This document shows positions 49,801-57,227 of a stretch of 64,000 bases of DNA, one piece after another. Position 1 is the first letter of the stretch. Each line of letters opens with the position of its first letter. The stretch is from contig JAPVLO010000621.1 in the NCBI GenBank assembly GCA_027257055.1, positions 682,001 through 746,000 of the forward strand, written 5' to 3'. The notes below the pieces were generated by a model. The model was not told where the DNA came from and made no database searches. It was given only the letters and a program-made list of their open reading frames with translations. The position numbers were made by a program, and so were the translations under genes. Origin of the DNA: Cephalopachus bancanus. Taxonomy: Eukaryota > Chordata > Mammalia > Primates > Tarsiidae.

Positions 49801-52800
49801 GACATCCGGTTCAATAGATGATGCTGAGAAAGCTGGCTAGTCATATGCAGAAGAATAAAACTAGTTACCTGTCCCTCATCACATAAAAATTAGCTCAAGA
49901 TGAATTAAAGACTTAAATGTAAGACCTGAAACTATAAAAACCATATAGGAGGAACTAGAAAACACTCTTTTGGACATCAACATAGGCAAATAATTTATGA
50001 TAAAGATGCAAAATGCAGCTGTGACAAAAACAAAAAAATAGACAAGTGGGACTTAATTAAACTAACTTCATTGCGAAGTAAATAATCAGCAGAGTGAATA
50101 GAAAATCTTTGGAATGGAAAAATATATTTGTAAATTATACCTCAGAAAAAGGACTAATATCCAGAATCTACAAGAAACTCAACTTGACATGAAAATACAA
50201 ACAACCCCATCAAAGTGGGCAAAGAACATGAATAGAGATTTCTTGAAAGAAGACACACAACTGACCAACAAACTTATGAAAAAAAGTTCACCATCACTAA
50301 TCATCATAGAAATGCAAACTGAAGCCACAATGAGATATCCCCTTACATCAATCAGAATTACTATTATTAAAAAGTCAAAGAACAACAGATGTTGGTGCAG
50401 TTGTGAAAAAAAGGAGACACTCATAAACTATTGTTGAGATTATAAATTAGTTCAACTCTGGAAAACAGCATGCAAACTTCTCAAAGAACTATAAATTGAA
50501 TTACTACTTGATTCATTGATCTCCCTACTAGTAATCTATCCGAAGGAAGTCATTGTATAAAAAATACATTGTACTCGTGAGTTCGTTGCAGCACTATTCA
50601 CAATTGCAAAACCATGGACTCAACATAATTGCCTATCAATGATTGACTGGATAAAGAAAATGTTGTACATATACACATATACTATACAGCCATCAAAAAT
50701 ATAGAAATCATGTCCTCGCAGCACCATCAGTGGAGGTGGAGAGCATCATTTTAGGTGTACTAATTCAGAAACAGAATACCAAACACGAAATGTTCTTATC
50801 TATATGCAGGTACTAAATGGCCACAGAGATGGAAATAATGGACACTAGGGATATCAGTAAGGAGTAATGTGGGGAGGGGTATAAGAGTTCAGAAATTACC
50901 TATTGGGCACAATGTTCACTATGTGGAAATGGGTCTCTTGAGACCCAGTCCCCACTACTATACAAGATGTCCATGTAATAAACATGTGCTGTATACCACC
51001 TGAATCTTAAAAAAAATGCTTTGCTTTCAAAATGTAGCAGAATACAATGGGAGTGCTAACAGTTGAGATTGAGAGTTTGAATTGATCAACTTTGCTTTCT
51101 CATCACTCAGAGAAGTTCTCAGGACTTCTCATCAGGGAGTCTCTTTCAAGGTACTAATGTGAGCTCTGGCACTTGGAGAACGTTGACTCAGCCTGGGATG
51201 GTATATATGTGAGGTCACTCAGATTCTCCTTTCTGGGAATTAGACACAGGGGAATGTCCATTCTTCAGTGACCAGGTTACTTAATTACTCCTTCTAGACT
51301 TGCAAGCCTGATTGACCTAAGAGAGGAGGACAGGATTGGAGATAAACCCACTGGTGAGTTAGCATAGAGAATTATCCTGAGCAAAGAAATGTATGAAGGT
51401 GTGACTCAACTGTGAAAGAGGGAGAGGAGATACTTTGCATTTAAATATTGTAAGGCCCCCTATGATGAAAGATTAATCATGTCCCTCCTCTTGGACTGAA
51501 GATGAATGAAGATGACTATTGTAAGATTTAAAGAATCCTTTCCTTCAAATCCGTACAGTTTAAGTGAATCTGAACTGTTGATCCATGGAATTAAAAAATA
51601 TATACTTAAAAGACCTCAAGCAAGTCAAGGCCACTGTCACCCCGGTGAGCCAGGTGGACAGAGAATTGAGACTAAGAGATCATTCTTGAGACTTAAAGTC
51701 TAATGTGATTTGCCTTGCTAGGTTTTTTATTGCTTGGCATCCATGATCCCTTTTGTTTTTCTTATTTCTCTTTCTTGGAATAGAAATATCTATCCTGTGT
51801 CTGTCCTATTGTTATATTTTGAACAGAGATTACACGTCTGGTTTTATAGGTTAGCAACAAGAGAGGAGCTTTGGCTCAGGGTGAATCACACCTCAAGTCT
51901 CACCCATTCTTAGTGAGATGTAGGTGATAAATGAGATTTTAGATGTAGAGTTGACAGTGGAATGGATTAAGACTTTTGGGTTTTTCAGATGAGGTGCATA
52001 TATTTTGCATGTGAGAAGGACATGAGCGTGTGGGGAAGAGATGACAGAGTGTTATGGGCTGGAGGGTATTCCCCTAAATTCATGGGTTGAAGTACTAAAC
52101 TTCAGTGCCTCAGAATGTGATCATATCTCAGTGTAAAGTCTTTAAGTAAAAATGAGGTTTATAGTCATCCATAAATCCAATATAACTGGTATCCTTATAA
52201 GAAGAGGAAATCTGAATATAGACAGGTGAATGTACAGAGAGAGCATTAAAGAACAATGGATGATTACAGGGCACCAGTTACACATTAGACATTATGCTAT
52301 ATTATTTTCTGCCATATAATTTTTATTCATGTAAGTCAAGAGTATGTCATTTATATTTATATATGTTCTGTAGCATCAATTAATTAAATTAATATATTAG
52401 TATCATATGTAAATATTAATATATGTGATATATGAAATAATTATATGCTCATGTACTTAAGAGTATGATTTCTGTTGTTAAAATCTTTGGCCTTAAATCT
52501 GCATCCATCACTTTAACTGTGTACTTCTCCAGGCCTTTTCTTCCCTCTCATAGATGGAATGGAGATAATATTAGTACATCTTTCATTCTTTTATTATCCT
52601 TTCAATAAATATTTCTTGAGTACGTACTATATGTCTGTCACTCTTTGAAACACTAGTTCTTGGGCAATTTAAACAATGCCAGAAAGGAAATACATAGAGA
52701 CTTTCTGTGCGAAGAGTGTTGGAAGTAAAATATAACAAGGATGTGGATGGACAGTTCTGAACTGGGAGGTGAGAGAAAACCTCACCTTGAAGACTTGAAG

Positions 52801-53372
52801 GGGCAAGTGGGAAAGACATGGAGGGATCTGTTTTCAAGGGATCATGAGGGCTGCCATGATAAAAGTAACTTTATACAGGAGAAAAATCATAAGTAGAGAG
52901 ACAAGTTACAAGTCTGTGATAATAACCCAGGTGACAGATGATGTTGGCTTGGTCACGAAGGTGGTGAGAAGTGGCTAGAGTCTGGATATATTCAAAGATA
53001 TACTGGCATTATTGCTGATTAACTGCAAATGGGAGGGCCAGGAGAGAAGAAAAGGTAGGGAATCATTTTCCGGCAGGTAGAAGTGTGAATGAGTATGTTG
53101 CCAGCCAGTATAATGGCTCACCAATGAATGATTGCTCATTCTGCTACATTGGCTACAATGGCCATGTCATATGGACAATAAGAACAGAGCAAGGAGGTGT
53201 GTTGGGGTCTTAAGACCCATTCTTCTATCTGACTTGAGTCTGTGTTTCATGTTTTCCAGGCGTATCTGGTGACTGGAAAAGTCACTTAACAGTGGCCCAA
53301 GCTGAAGCTTTTGATAAACTATTCCAGGAGAAGATGATAGATCTTCCTCAAGAGCTGTTCCCATGGGAATAA
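19719..53372 (+). CDS. SULT2A1-like: SULT2A family sulfotransferase, six exons, intact
   Basis: Cytosolic sulfotransferase that transfers sulfate from PAPS to hydroxysteroids and bile acids. Coding exons: 19719-19854, 27727-27935, 30455-30581, 40776-40870, 42321-42498, 53260-53372. These sum to 858 nt, 285 residues plus stop, the usual SULT2A1 length, with the same exon sizes and phases as I recall for the human gene. Seen in the protein: PAPS 5'-phosphosulfate loop TYPKSGTNW (41-49), catalytic His99 in [10 protein letters not shown], 3'-phosphate motif [17 protein letters not shown] (118-134) with Arg121 and Ser129, Tyr184, RKGVSGDWK (247-255), and the dimer motif [10 protein letters not shown]. 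No stop or frameshift. Residues 16 (Trp), 137 (Ala) and 238 (Phe) differ from human Met, Met, Tyr. It is either the orthologue of SULT2A1 or a close paralogue; synteny would decide. Confidence 0.93.
19855..20405 (+). other. intron 1, left part, unique sequence
   Basis: No repeat or exon recognised apart from a poly-T run near 20094-20104. Confidence 0.5.
20700..24660 (-). pseudogene. L1 ORF2, disrupted
   Basis: Endonuclease pieces at 24465-24061 ([17 protein letters not shown]) and 24029-23583, RT pieces at 22996-22793 and 22489-22292, C-terminal pieces down to 20980. Frameshifts separate them, and the RT active-site region reads VDD instead of ADD in a shifted frame. Two patches of duplicated L1 sequence also interrupt it. 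Confidence 0.85.
24900..25733 (-). pseudogene. L1 ORF1, frameshifted
   Basis: N-terminal and coiled-coil part 25733-25338, RRM and C-terminal part 25312-24923 ([14 protein letters not shown]). One frame change near 25325 in an A/T run separates two otherwise long open pieces; the frame also breaks before the usual C-terminus. Confidence 0.85.
27235..27690 (+). mobile_element. old L1 3' fragment, sense
   Basis: The GATAAATATGAGATATATGTGCAATGGAATG block, the '...GCCAGTCACAAAAATACAAATACTATATGATT' block and 'GGTTGCCAGGGGCTGG' are typical of the 3' part of old L1 elements. It ends just before the exon 2 acceptor region. Confidence 0.75.
27727..27935 (+). CDS. SULT2A1-like: SULT2A-like exon 2
   Basis: Preceded by a T-rich tract and the acceptor ACTCAG; ends at CCAAG with the donor GTCAGT. 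209 nt, encoding residues 46-115: GTNW completes the PAPS loop, then [13 protein letters not shown] forms part of the substrate pocket (Ile71, Trp72, Trp77 kept), and [12 protein letters not shown] carries the catalytic His99. Exon 2 lies 514 bp downstream of the 5' end of the antisense L1 in intron 1. Confidence 0.95.
27965..28115. mobile_element. MER5-like hAT-Charlie remnant
   Basis: The pattern TTTTCAAACTTTAATGTGC ... TCACCTGGAGATCTTG ... GGTGGGACCTGAGATTCTG resembles MER5-type elements. Decayed, no clear target duplication. Confidence 0.5.
28116..28819 (+). other. intron 2, no feature recognised
   Basis: No exon, RNA gene or clear repeat seen. Confidence 0.45.
28820..28854. repeat. (GT)n microsatellite
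   Basis: About 17 uninterrupted TG dinucleotides followed by CATG units. Confidence 0.95.
28880..29012 (-). mobile_element. old L1 fragment, left of mariner
   Basis: Sequence such as 'GTACACACTGAGTAACCATCATCTAGATC' is antisense old L1 3'UTR. The fragment resumes at 29958 after the mariner insertion. Confidence 0.5.
29015..29955 (+). mobile_element. mariner-like DNA transposon
   Basis: Terminal inverted repeats begin TGAAATCTGACAATTAAG and (reverse complement of the right end) TGCAGTGTGACAATTAAG, each flanked by TA (29013-29014 and 29956-29957). The interior carries degraded transposase coding sequence with an internal deletion. A shorter relative in opposite orientation lies at 39742-40082. 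I cannot assign the subfamily. Confidence 0.85.
29288..29760 (+). pseudogene. mariner transposase remnant
   Basis: Residues encoded from 29288 ([20 protein letters not shown] ... [14 protein letters not shown] ... [11 protein letters not shown]) form the N-terminal helix-turn-helix DNA-binding region of mariner transposases. After a deletion near 29520, catalytic-domain pieces follow: HDNASAH (second catalytic Asp) and SPDLAP just before the usual third Asp, where a frame slip removes the final D. Non-functional. Confidence 0.8.
29958..30150 (-). mobile_element. old L1 fragment, right of mariner
   Basis: 'GGACTCATGCTGTATGAGTTACTAGATGTCTGGCTTCTC' is antisense old L1; it is the continuation of 28880-29012. 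Confidence 0.5.
30200..30310. mobile_element. L2-like fragment
   Basis: The phrase pattern GAAGGGACAATGTTTTT ... GCTGTATTCCTAGTGCAGTGGC resembles a LINE2 3' end. Weak. Confidence 0.4.
30455..30581 (+). CDS. SULT2A1-like: SULT2A-like exon 3
   Basis: Acceptor ATTCAAG (a less common AAG rather than CAG), donor G|GTGAGT at 30582. 127 nt, encoding residues 116-157. It contains the 3'-phosphate binding segment with Arg121 and Ser129, followed by Phe133-Trp134. Residue 137 is Ala where human SULT2A1 has the substrate-gating Met137. Confidence 0.94.
30582..31489 (+). other. intron 3, left part, nothing recognised
   Basis: Unique-looking intronic DNA. An open frame at 30820-31077 has no motif and is probably chance. 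Confidence 0.45.
31490..31625. mobile_element. L2-like fragment
   Basis: 'TTCATTGCTGGACCCCAGATTCTAGAATAATTCTAGCCACACAGTAAACC' style matches LINE2 3' ends. Weak and short. Confidence 0.4.
31626..32160 (+). other. intron 3, nothing recognised
   Basis: No repeat or exon identified. Confidence 0.4.
32161..32535 (-). mobile_element. L1 3'-end fragment
   Basis: Poly-T start, then GAGTTGTGGGGAACAAGTGG and the 'GTCCACTGATGAGTGAGAACATG' block, which is the antisense of an L1 3' region. Truncated at about 32535. Confidence 0.7.
32536..32854 (+). other. intron 3, between L1 fragment and provirus
   Basis: Nothing recognised. The last six bases (32849-32854, AAAAGG) form the left target-site copy of the provirus. 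Confidence 0.5.
32855..33314 (-). repeat. provirus 3' LTR
   Basis: 460 bp. By eye about 20 differences from the 5' LTR over roughly 265 aligned bases, so it is an old insertion. An AATAAA-containing TATAAAATAAA stretch lies on the minus strand near 33000-33010. Confidence 0.9.
33315..33328 (-). other. provirus polypurine tract
   Basis: The minus strand reads AGACAAGGGGGAGA directly before the 3' LTR, the plus-strand priming site of reverse transcription. Confidence 0.75.
33340..35000 (-). pseudogene. provirus env remnant
   Basis: A 108-codon open stretch (34996-34670) resembles the N-terminal surface-subunit region of betaretroviral env (WTYFPDPP and PVFTNN phrases). Lower coordinates (about 33900-33660) keep the transmembrane-subunit helical region in broken frames. 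Between them are stops and frameshifts, and the length is shorter than a full env. No functional glycoprotein is possible. Confidence 0.7.
35205..35990 (-). pseudogene. provirus integrase region
   Basis: Integrase joins viral DNA to host DNA. A 204-codon frame (35819-35205) stays open and holds the D,D-35-E core: D in QMDVTH, D in KTDNGPAY, E in QAIIECANQ, with 35 residues between the last two. The N-terminal zinc-finger part lies above 35819 in a frame with stops (one near 35835). The catalytic core triad is kept, but the protein is broken upstream. Confidence 0.85.
36035..36340 (-). pseudogene. provirus RNase H remnant
   Basis: Minus-strand open stretch 36319-36035 with [12 protein letters not shown] (catalytic Glu region) and [10 protein letters not shown] (catalytic Asp). 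It is separated by frame changes from the RT piece upstream and integrase downstream. Confidence 0.75.
36580..37490 (-). pseudogene. provirus reverse transcriptase remnant
   Basis: The palm region (37116-36580, 178 codons open) includes LPQGMANSP and the active site YMDD followed by VLVVHDN. The fingers part (about 37440-37150) is readable in another frame. A frameshift near 37120 separates them. The YMDD form with Met is usual for betaretroviral RTs. Confidence 0.87.
37774..38118 (-). pseudogene. provirus protease region
   Basis: 114-codon open frame containing [20 protein letters not shown], with the DTGA aspartic-protease active site, preceded by a linker. The end of the protease runs into stops below 37774. 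I see no dUTPase-like segment before it. Confidence 0.8.
38119..38650 (-). pseudogene. provirus gag remnant (matrix and proline-rich part)
   Basis: Minus-strand sequence about 38620-38400 resembles a betaretroviral matrix ([12 protein letters not shown] type block) in disrupted frames. Below it, 38393-38119 encodes a proline-rich segment ([18 protein letters not shown]). Capsid and nucleocapsid sequence is absent: the proline-rich part runs almost directly into protease, so a large internal deletion is inferred. Confidence 0.7.
38746..38763 (-). other. provirus primer-binding site, tRNA-Lys3-like
   Basis: 18 bases two bases inside the 5' LTR, matching the tRNA-Lys3 type PBS except at two positions, both consistent with CpG decay. 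Confidence 0.7.
38766..39228 (-). repeat. provirus 5' LTR
   Basis: 463 bp, homologous over its whole length to 32855-33314. TGTGGGGAGCAGATG start (minus strand) and TGTAGCA end next to the PBS. Confidence 0.9.
39235..39741 (+). other. intron 3 between provirus and mariner, nothing recognised
   Basis: No exon or repeat identified; short open frames at 39110-39370 overlap the LTR and have no motif. Confidence 0.45.
39742..40082 (-). mobile_element. short mariner-like element (internally deleted)
   Basis: Ends TGAGGTCCAACAATTAAG and (reverse complement of the right end) TGAGATCTAACAATTAAG. The inner sequence on the minus strand (GACATCAAGGGTAATATGATG) matches the 3' part of the mariner at 29015-29955. 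About 340 bp, lacking the transposase N-terminus. Confidence 0.8.
40195..40690 (+). mobile_element. old L1 3' fragment, sense
   Basis: AATATACAATGGAATACTATTCAG, TGATTTCACATATATGTGG and the following blocks match the sense 3' end of old L1. It ends just before exon 4. Confidence 0.75.
40776..40870 (+). CDS. SULT2A1-like: SULT2A-like exon 4
   Basis: Acceptor CACACAG, donor CAG|GTAACC. 95 nt, completing Val158 and encoding to Gln189: [18 protein letters not shown] then [11 protein letters not shown]. This includes Tyr184, which contacts the adenine of the cofactor in the family. The preceding intron is about 10.2 kb because of the provirus and other repeats. Confidence 0.94.
40871..42320 (+). 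other. intron 4, no feature apart from a long pyrimidine tract
   Basis: 1.45 kb without recognised repeat. About 42125-42320 is strongly pyrimidine-rich up to the exon 5 acceptor. Confidence 0.5.
42321..42498 (+). CDS. SULT2A1-like: SULT2A-like exon 5
   Basis: A long pyrimidine tract and TTTTTTTAG acceptor precede it; donor G|GTAAAA. 178 nt, encoding residues 190-248 and the first base of Gly249: [25 protein letters not shown] (Ser218 binds the 3'-phosphate in the family), MSNYSLLND and the RK of the RKG motif. Residue 238 is Phe instead of the human gating Tyr238. The donor lies only about 7 bp before the target duplication of an old L1 insertion. Confidence 0.94.
42960..46743 (-). pseudogene. 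L1 ORF2, disrupted
   Basis: Endonuclease piece at 46386-46171 ([16 protein letters not shown]), middle pieces at 45811-45202, RT pieces 45136-44336 with FADD intact, C-terminal pieces to 43025. The pieces alternate frames, so several indels are present. Confidence 0.85.
46878..47985 (-). pseudogene. L1 ORF1 interrupted by Alu
   Basis: RRM and C-terminal part open 47336-46878 ([27 protein letters not shown]). The coiled-coil part above 47340 is cut by an Alu at 47503-47766, with the N-terminus resuming above 47780. Confidence 0.87.
47503..47766 (-). mobile_element. young-looking Alu dimer inserted in L1 ORF1
   Basis: Antisense, poly-T at 47503-47513, about 264 bp, many CpGs left intact (GCCGCTTCCGGCCACCGC and others), ending GAGCCCGGCT. 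A perfect 14-bp target duplication ATCACAGTATTCTT occurs at 47489-47502 and 47767-47780. It has the same GTGGCC...GGCCAC right-monomer block as the other Alus here. CpG retention and perfect duplication suggest recent insertion. Confidence 0.93.
51024..52049 (+). other. intron 5, nothing recognised
   Basis: No repeat family or exon seen; a 65-codon frame at 51506-51703 has no recognisable motif. Confidence 0.45.
52050..52270 (+). repeat. LTR-like repeat (same family as 11765-12095)
   Basis: TGTTATGGGCTGGAGGGTATTC ... CCTCAGAATGTGATC ... CTTATAAGAAGAGGAAATC pattern. Decayed. Confidence 0.5.
52475..53000. mobile_element. MIR and L2 remnants
   Basis: The GGAATGGAGATAATATTAGTAC block (MIR style, about 52555-52580) is followed by TTCAATAAATATTTCTTGAGTACGTAC (L2 3'-end style, from 52600) and decayed continuation. 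Common ancient repeats. Confidence 0.5.
53260..53372 (+). CDS. SULT2A1-like: SULT2A-like exon 6 (coding part)
   Basis: Acceptor GTTTTCCAG. 113 nt, encoding Gly249 to Glu285 and the TAA stop: [20 protein letters not shown] carries the end of the PAPS motif and the dimerisation motif; it ends ELFPWE as in human SULT2A1. It is separated from exon 5 by 10.8 kb of mostly L1 sequence. Confidence 0.95.
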
Positions 53373-53508
53373 TGTCCAACACATTCTGGATCATATATGG
53401 ATACTAATATTTGCTTTCCTTTCCTGACTGAGGGTCTATGTATAACATATATTATTTCATCCCAGAGTCTTGAATTATCATATATTTTCATCTTTGACTA
53501 CTTTTTTC

Positions 53509-53514
53509 ATTAAA
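53509..53514 (+). promoter_or_regulatory. candidate polyadenylation signal (ATTAAA)
   Basis: First clear hexamer after the stop, 136 nt downstream. It lies in A/T-rich sequence before an antisense L1 3' end, so it is the most likely end of the sulfotransferase transcript. Confidence 0.5.
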
Positions 53515-53637
53515 AATTACTGGGGTACCCCTATGCATGCTATGGCATTCCACAACCTTTATGTGTTTGTAATATTTCAAACATATAGAATTGTATAGAA
53601 ATAATATACATTTTGCCTGAAAGTGTATTTGAACTTA

Positions 53638-53850
53638 AAAAAAATTTTTATTATAAAGATGTGGGGTACAATTCAGGGTTAGGTATACAGACATTGACTA
53701 TGCAGGTACTCCTGTTGATGAGGTATACCCCTCCATCCCCTAGCAGTTTCCCTCAACTGCCAATCCCACCCCCCCTCACTGACAGTTTCCCATTACAGCT
53801 GATCACTTTCTTATAGCATTGTAATTGTTCAAGGTCCTCTTACAAATTTT
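53638..53850 (-). mobile_element. L1 3'-end fragment just after the sulfotransferase
   Basis: Antisense L1 tail: poly-T-rich start, GATGTGGGGTACAATTCAGGGTTAGG, ending at TGTTCAAGGTCCTCTTA. Severely 5'-truncated. Confidence 0.8.
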
Positions 53851-54269
53851 TTTATAAAAATAAAAAGTTAATGATTACATTGATAGACTTTAGAGCAAAT
53901 AATAATCAAAATAAAATGACAGAAGCAATCAAGACTCCTTTTCTTTTTATGACATGTATCTCCACAATGTATTATCATTCTGATCTTGAGGCGTATAAGT
54001 CCCAATCTAGTTTATTTTCTTACTCATTCTTGTTTGACCATAAACAGAAAATGGTATTTATAAATGTTCTTAAAAACTTTACAAATGGCACATGGTGCCA
54101 TGTATTCATTGACTTATACTTTTCCTCAGCTTTTTATGCTTGGTTTCCATCCATGCTGATGTTGACTAGTTTATTATTTAGTATTGAAATGTATTATATT
54201 ATTTAATTATCTGTTCTCATATGAATAACTTTGGGTTTCTTCTCACCATTTTTTCCCTGTTTAAAACAT
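53851..54269. other. flank, nothing recognised
   Basis: No gene or clear repeat; a 111-codon frame at 53871-54206 shows no motif. Confidence 0.4.
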
Positions 54270-56177
54270 TGCTTTGGGCCACCACTGCCCTTGTCCTCCC
54301 CCTGCAAAGCAAGTGCAGGTCATAGTATCACTGGGTCCCCCCTCTGAGGGCAACTGCAAGCCCCCACTGCCCTGAAATTAGAGCGCAGCTTGCAAGATCA
54401 TGCACAGAAATGTCTGCTGCCTGTGGGAATGTGCCTGAGAAAAGCCTGCTGAATCCAGCTGATTTCCAGTGCCTGGCACCAGGTGCACACCATCACCTGT
54501 CATACCAATCCACTGGAGTGCAGGATCAGATTATTGGAGACAGAGCATTAGGGAATCCCGAGAGGAGTTCATGCCTGGTGAGGTGCTGCCAACCAAAGTC
54601 ATTTTCCAGGCAGAGATTTGCATTGCCCCACCCAGCTCCCCTGTAGCCTCAAATTTGTTGCCTAAGGGGCATGGACAAACTATTGTCCCTGGTGCTCCCA
54701 ACCACTGAAGAAGGGGAGAGACTGCTCCTGGCTTTGCCTCACCACTTCAGCACCTGGTAGGGAGCTCGAAGGGGCTGCAGACTGGAGTTCAGAGATCCAA
54801 TCTCTGTGAATGGCAGTCTACTCAGAGCTTGATCATGGTTCAGAGGAAATATCCTGAGAGCACAAACTTCAGAGGGACCTGATGAGTGCTGAGTTCCAGG
54901 TGCCCCACCCCTTTCCCTGATCCAGCTGTGGGGCAAGGGTGTGGCCAGAAAAGAATGAGGAAGAACTCCAAAGAGATCAGTGGTGAGTCCTGGGCTGACC
55001 CAAACCCCCTCCTCCCAGCTATCTTCTGAATGTCAGACCCACACAGCTGGGCCATGACTGAGAGGGACAAACCCAGACAGAGCCTGGACATCAGTTGCAA
55101 TAGGAGAACCCCATTCCAGGATAGGCCTGGCTGTGGCAACCTTGTGAGAGTACATACCTGGGGAAGAGTACATACCTGTACATCCACACCAGAGCTCTCC
55201 CTGACCATATGAGAGAGGGAGGGGAGGACTGCAGCCCCACCCACCTCCACTGCCCTCCTTCCCTGCTTCATTCCCTGAGTAGAGAGTGAAAGAAGTGGCT
55301 CTGCAGAAGAGATCTGATTAGAGGAACAATTGCAGAGCTTACCGCAAGGGGACAGGTTGTGGTTTTTTTTTTTTTTAGTTCCGTTTTGTTTTTTAGATTT
55401 TCAATTTAAAAAATTTTCTGTTAGTTCATCTACTAAAAAAAATTTTTCCTTTGTGCATGAATGTGTATGTGAGACTTTGATCTGCATCCCCCACCAAAAT
55501 TTTGTTTCTTTTCTTTTCCGTTTCTTCTTTTATTTGTCATTCTCTGTTTATGTGTGTATGTGAATGATTGAGTGTTCATCTTTTGTTTTTAGTTTTTACT
55601 CCTTTGTTCTTCTGGGTATTTAAAAACTATTCATTTTTTTATAGCTTAAGGGGTGTGTCAATATATGTGTAAAGGTTCCACCTGAATCCCCTTTTATCTT
55701 TTTCTTTTTTTTCTTTTTTCTTATTCTCCCCCTTTGGTCTTTTTGTCTTTCTTCCCTATTCACTTTGTACTAGGCATGTGTGTGTGTGTTAGCTTTCTTG
55801 GGGCTTTTTTGTGTGTGGTTTGTTTTGCTTTGCCTTTTTGTTATTCCAGATGGTTTTGTAGTGTGTGTTGGTTTCTGCTTTGTATCATCATGTAGAGTGG
55901 TGGTGGGGAGTGGATCTCAGGGAACACATATCACAATAAGTGAACATTTTAATTTGCAAGTAGCATCTGATTCCTAGTGCCCCATCCCCTACTCTACTTG
56001 AATTTCAAAAACTACAAGAGACAGCAAAGCTTCTCATCCATCATCCTATTTCAAAATAGAACAAATCCAGAGTCCAGATCAGGGAAGAATAGAGGACTGA
56101 GAAACATCAGAAGGGAAGCCTCTCCCATTGACACTGAATAACAGAACTAAAGAAAAAAAACAAGAGATCTGTCACAA

Positions 56178-57090
56178 ATGAGGAAAAACCAAAGGAAGAC
56201 CTCAGGCAATTCCAAGTCTACCAAAAACAAAACTGAGAAATCAGACCTTGGTGCTCAAACAATGGAAATCACCAGTGACTGGCCCCAGAATATGACAGGG
56301 ATTAGGGAATGGTTGGAAAGAGTGAATAAGACTCAAGAAAGACAAGATGCTACACTGAAAGAACTTGTAACAGAGATTCTGGCAATAAAAATTTTCCTCC
56401 AGGAAATAAATAACAAGGTGACAAGCATGGAAAGCAGAATTAATCTACCTGAAGAAAGAATCTCAGAACTTGAAAACCAGAACATGGAATTAACCTGATC
56501 CGTAAAAACATAGAAGACTCAGAAAGAACAAAGCCTACAAGAGATGTGCGATTATATCAAGAGGCAGGACCTATGCCTGATTGGTATCCCAGAAGGAGAA
56601 AGGGAAAATGAGAACAACTTGGAACAAGTATTCCAGGAGGTAATCCAAGAAAACTTTCCCCATCTCACCATAGATGTGGCCAGCCAAGCACAGGAGATAC
56701 AGAGAATCTCCACAAGACATCAAATGAGGAGACCAACCCCTAGACACATAGTAATTTACCTACACAAAGTAGGCACAAAGAAAAAATTCTAAAGGCAGCA
56801 AGAGAGAAAGGTCAGACTACCTACCAGTAAAAACCAATCAGAATAGCAGCAGACCTATTGGCAGAAACACTACAAGCATGAAGGGACTGGAGCCCCATAT
56901 TCACAGTCTTCAAAGATAAATAATTTAGACCAATAATTTCCTATCCAGTCAAGCTCAGCTTCATCAGTGATGGAGAATTAAAATCCTTCCCAGACATCCA
57001 ATCCCTTAGAGATTATGCAGCTTCCAGACCAACTCTACAGGAGACACTTAAAAAGGTATTAAGCACAGAAGAAAGAAGAAAAGATTGAGC
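56178..57090 (+). pseudogene. L1 ORF1, disrupted
   Basis: The open frame 56178-56498 (N-terminus and coiled coil, [20 protein letters not shown]) stops at a TGA, continues in another frame at 56544-56792 (RRPTPRHIVIYLHK) and then decays. At least two frame breaks. Confidence 0.85.
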
Positions 57091-57227
57091 ACACACTTCC
57101 CAAGAGAAGAGCAGAGCACAGAATCAGCAGAGAACACAGCATAAAAGAAACTTGAAAACACAAACATACATTCACCCCAAAGCCAAAAGAAAACAAGCAA
57201 ACAAAGGAAAAACTTTACAAGAAACTC

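Larger units (their letters stand above)
42516..51013. mobile_element. old 5'-inverted (twin-primed) L1, split by younger L1
   Basis: The left part (42516-42632, continuing 49418-49529) is antisense ORF2; from about 49530 to 51013 the sequence is sense ORF2/3'UTR, continuing the same region and ending in an A-run. This is the inverted-5'-then-sense-3' pattern of twin priming. Target duplication AAATGCT(C/T)TG lies at 42506-42515 and 51014-51023. A young L1 was later inserted at 42645-49405. Confidence 0.75.

Noticed and set aside
53871..54206. 111-codon + strand frame downstream of the gene
   Set aside because: A/T-rich, no motif, no start context or splice evidence; probably chance.
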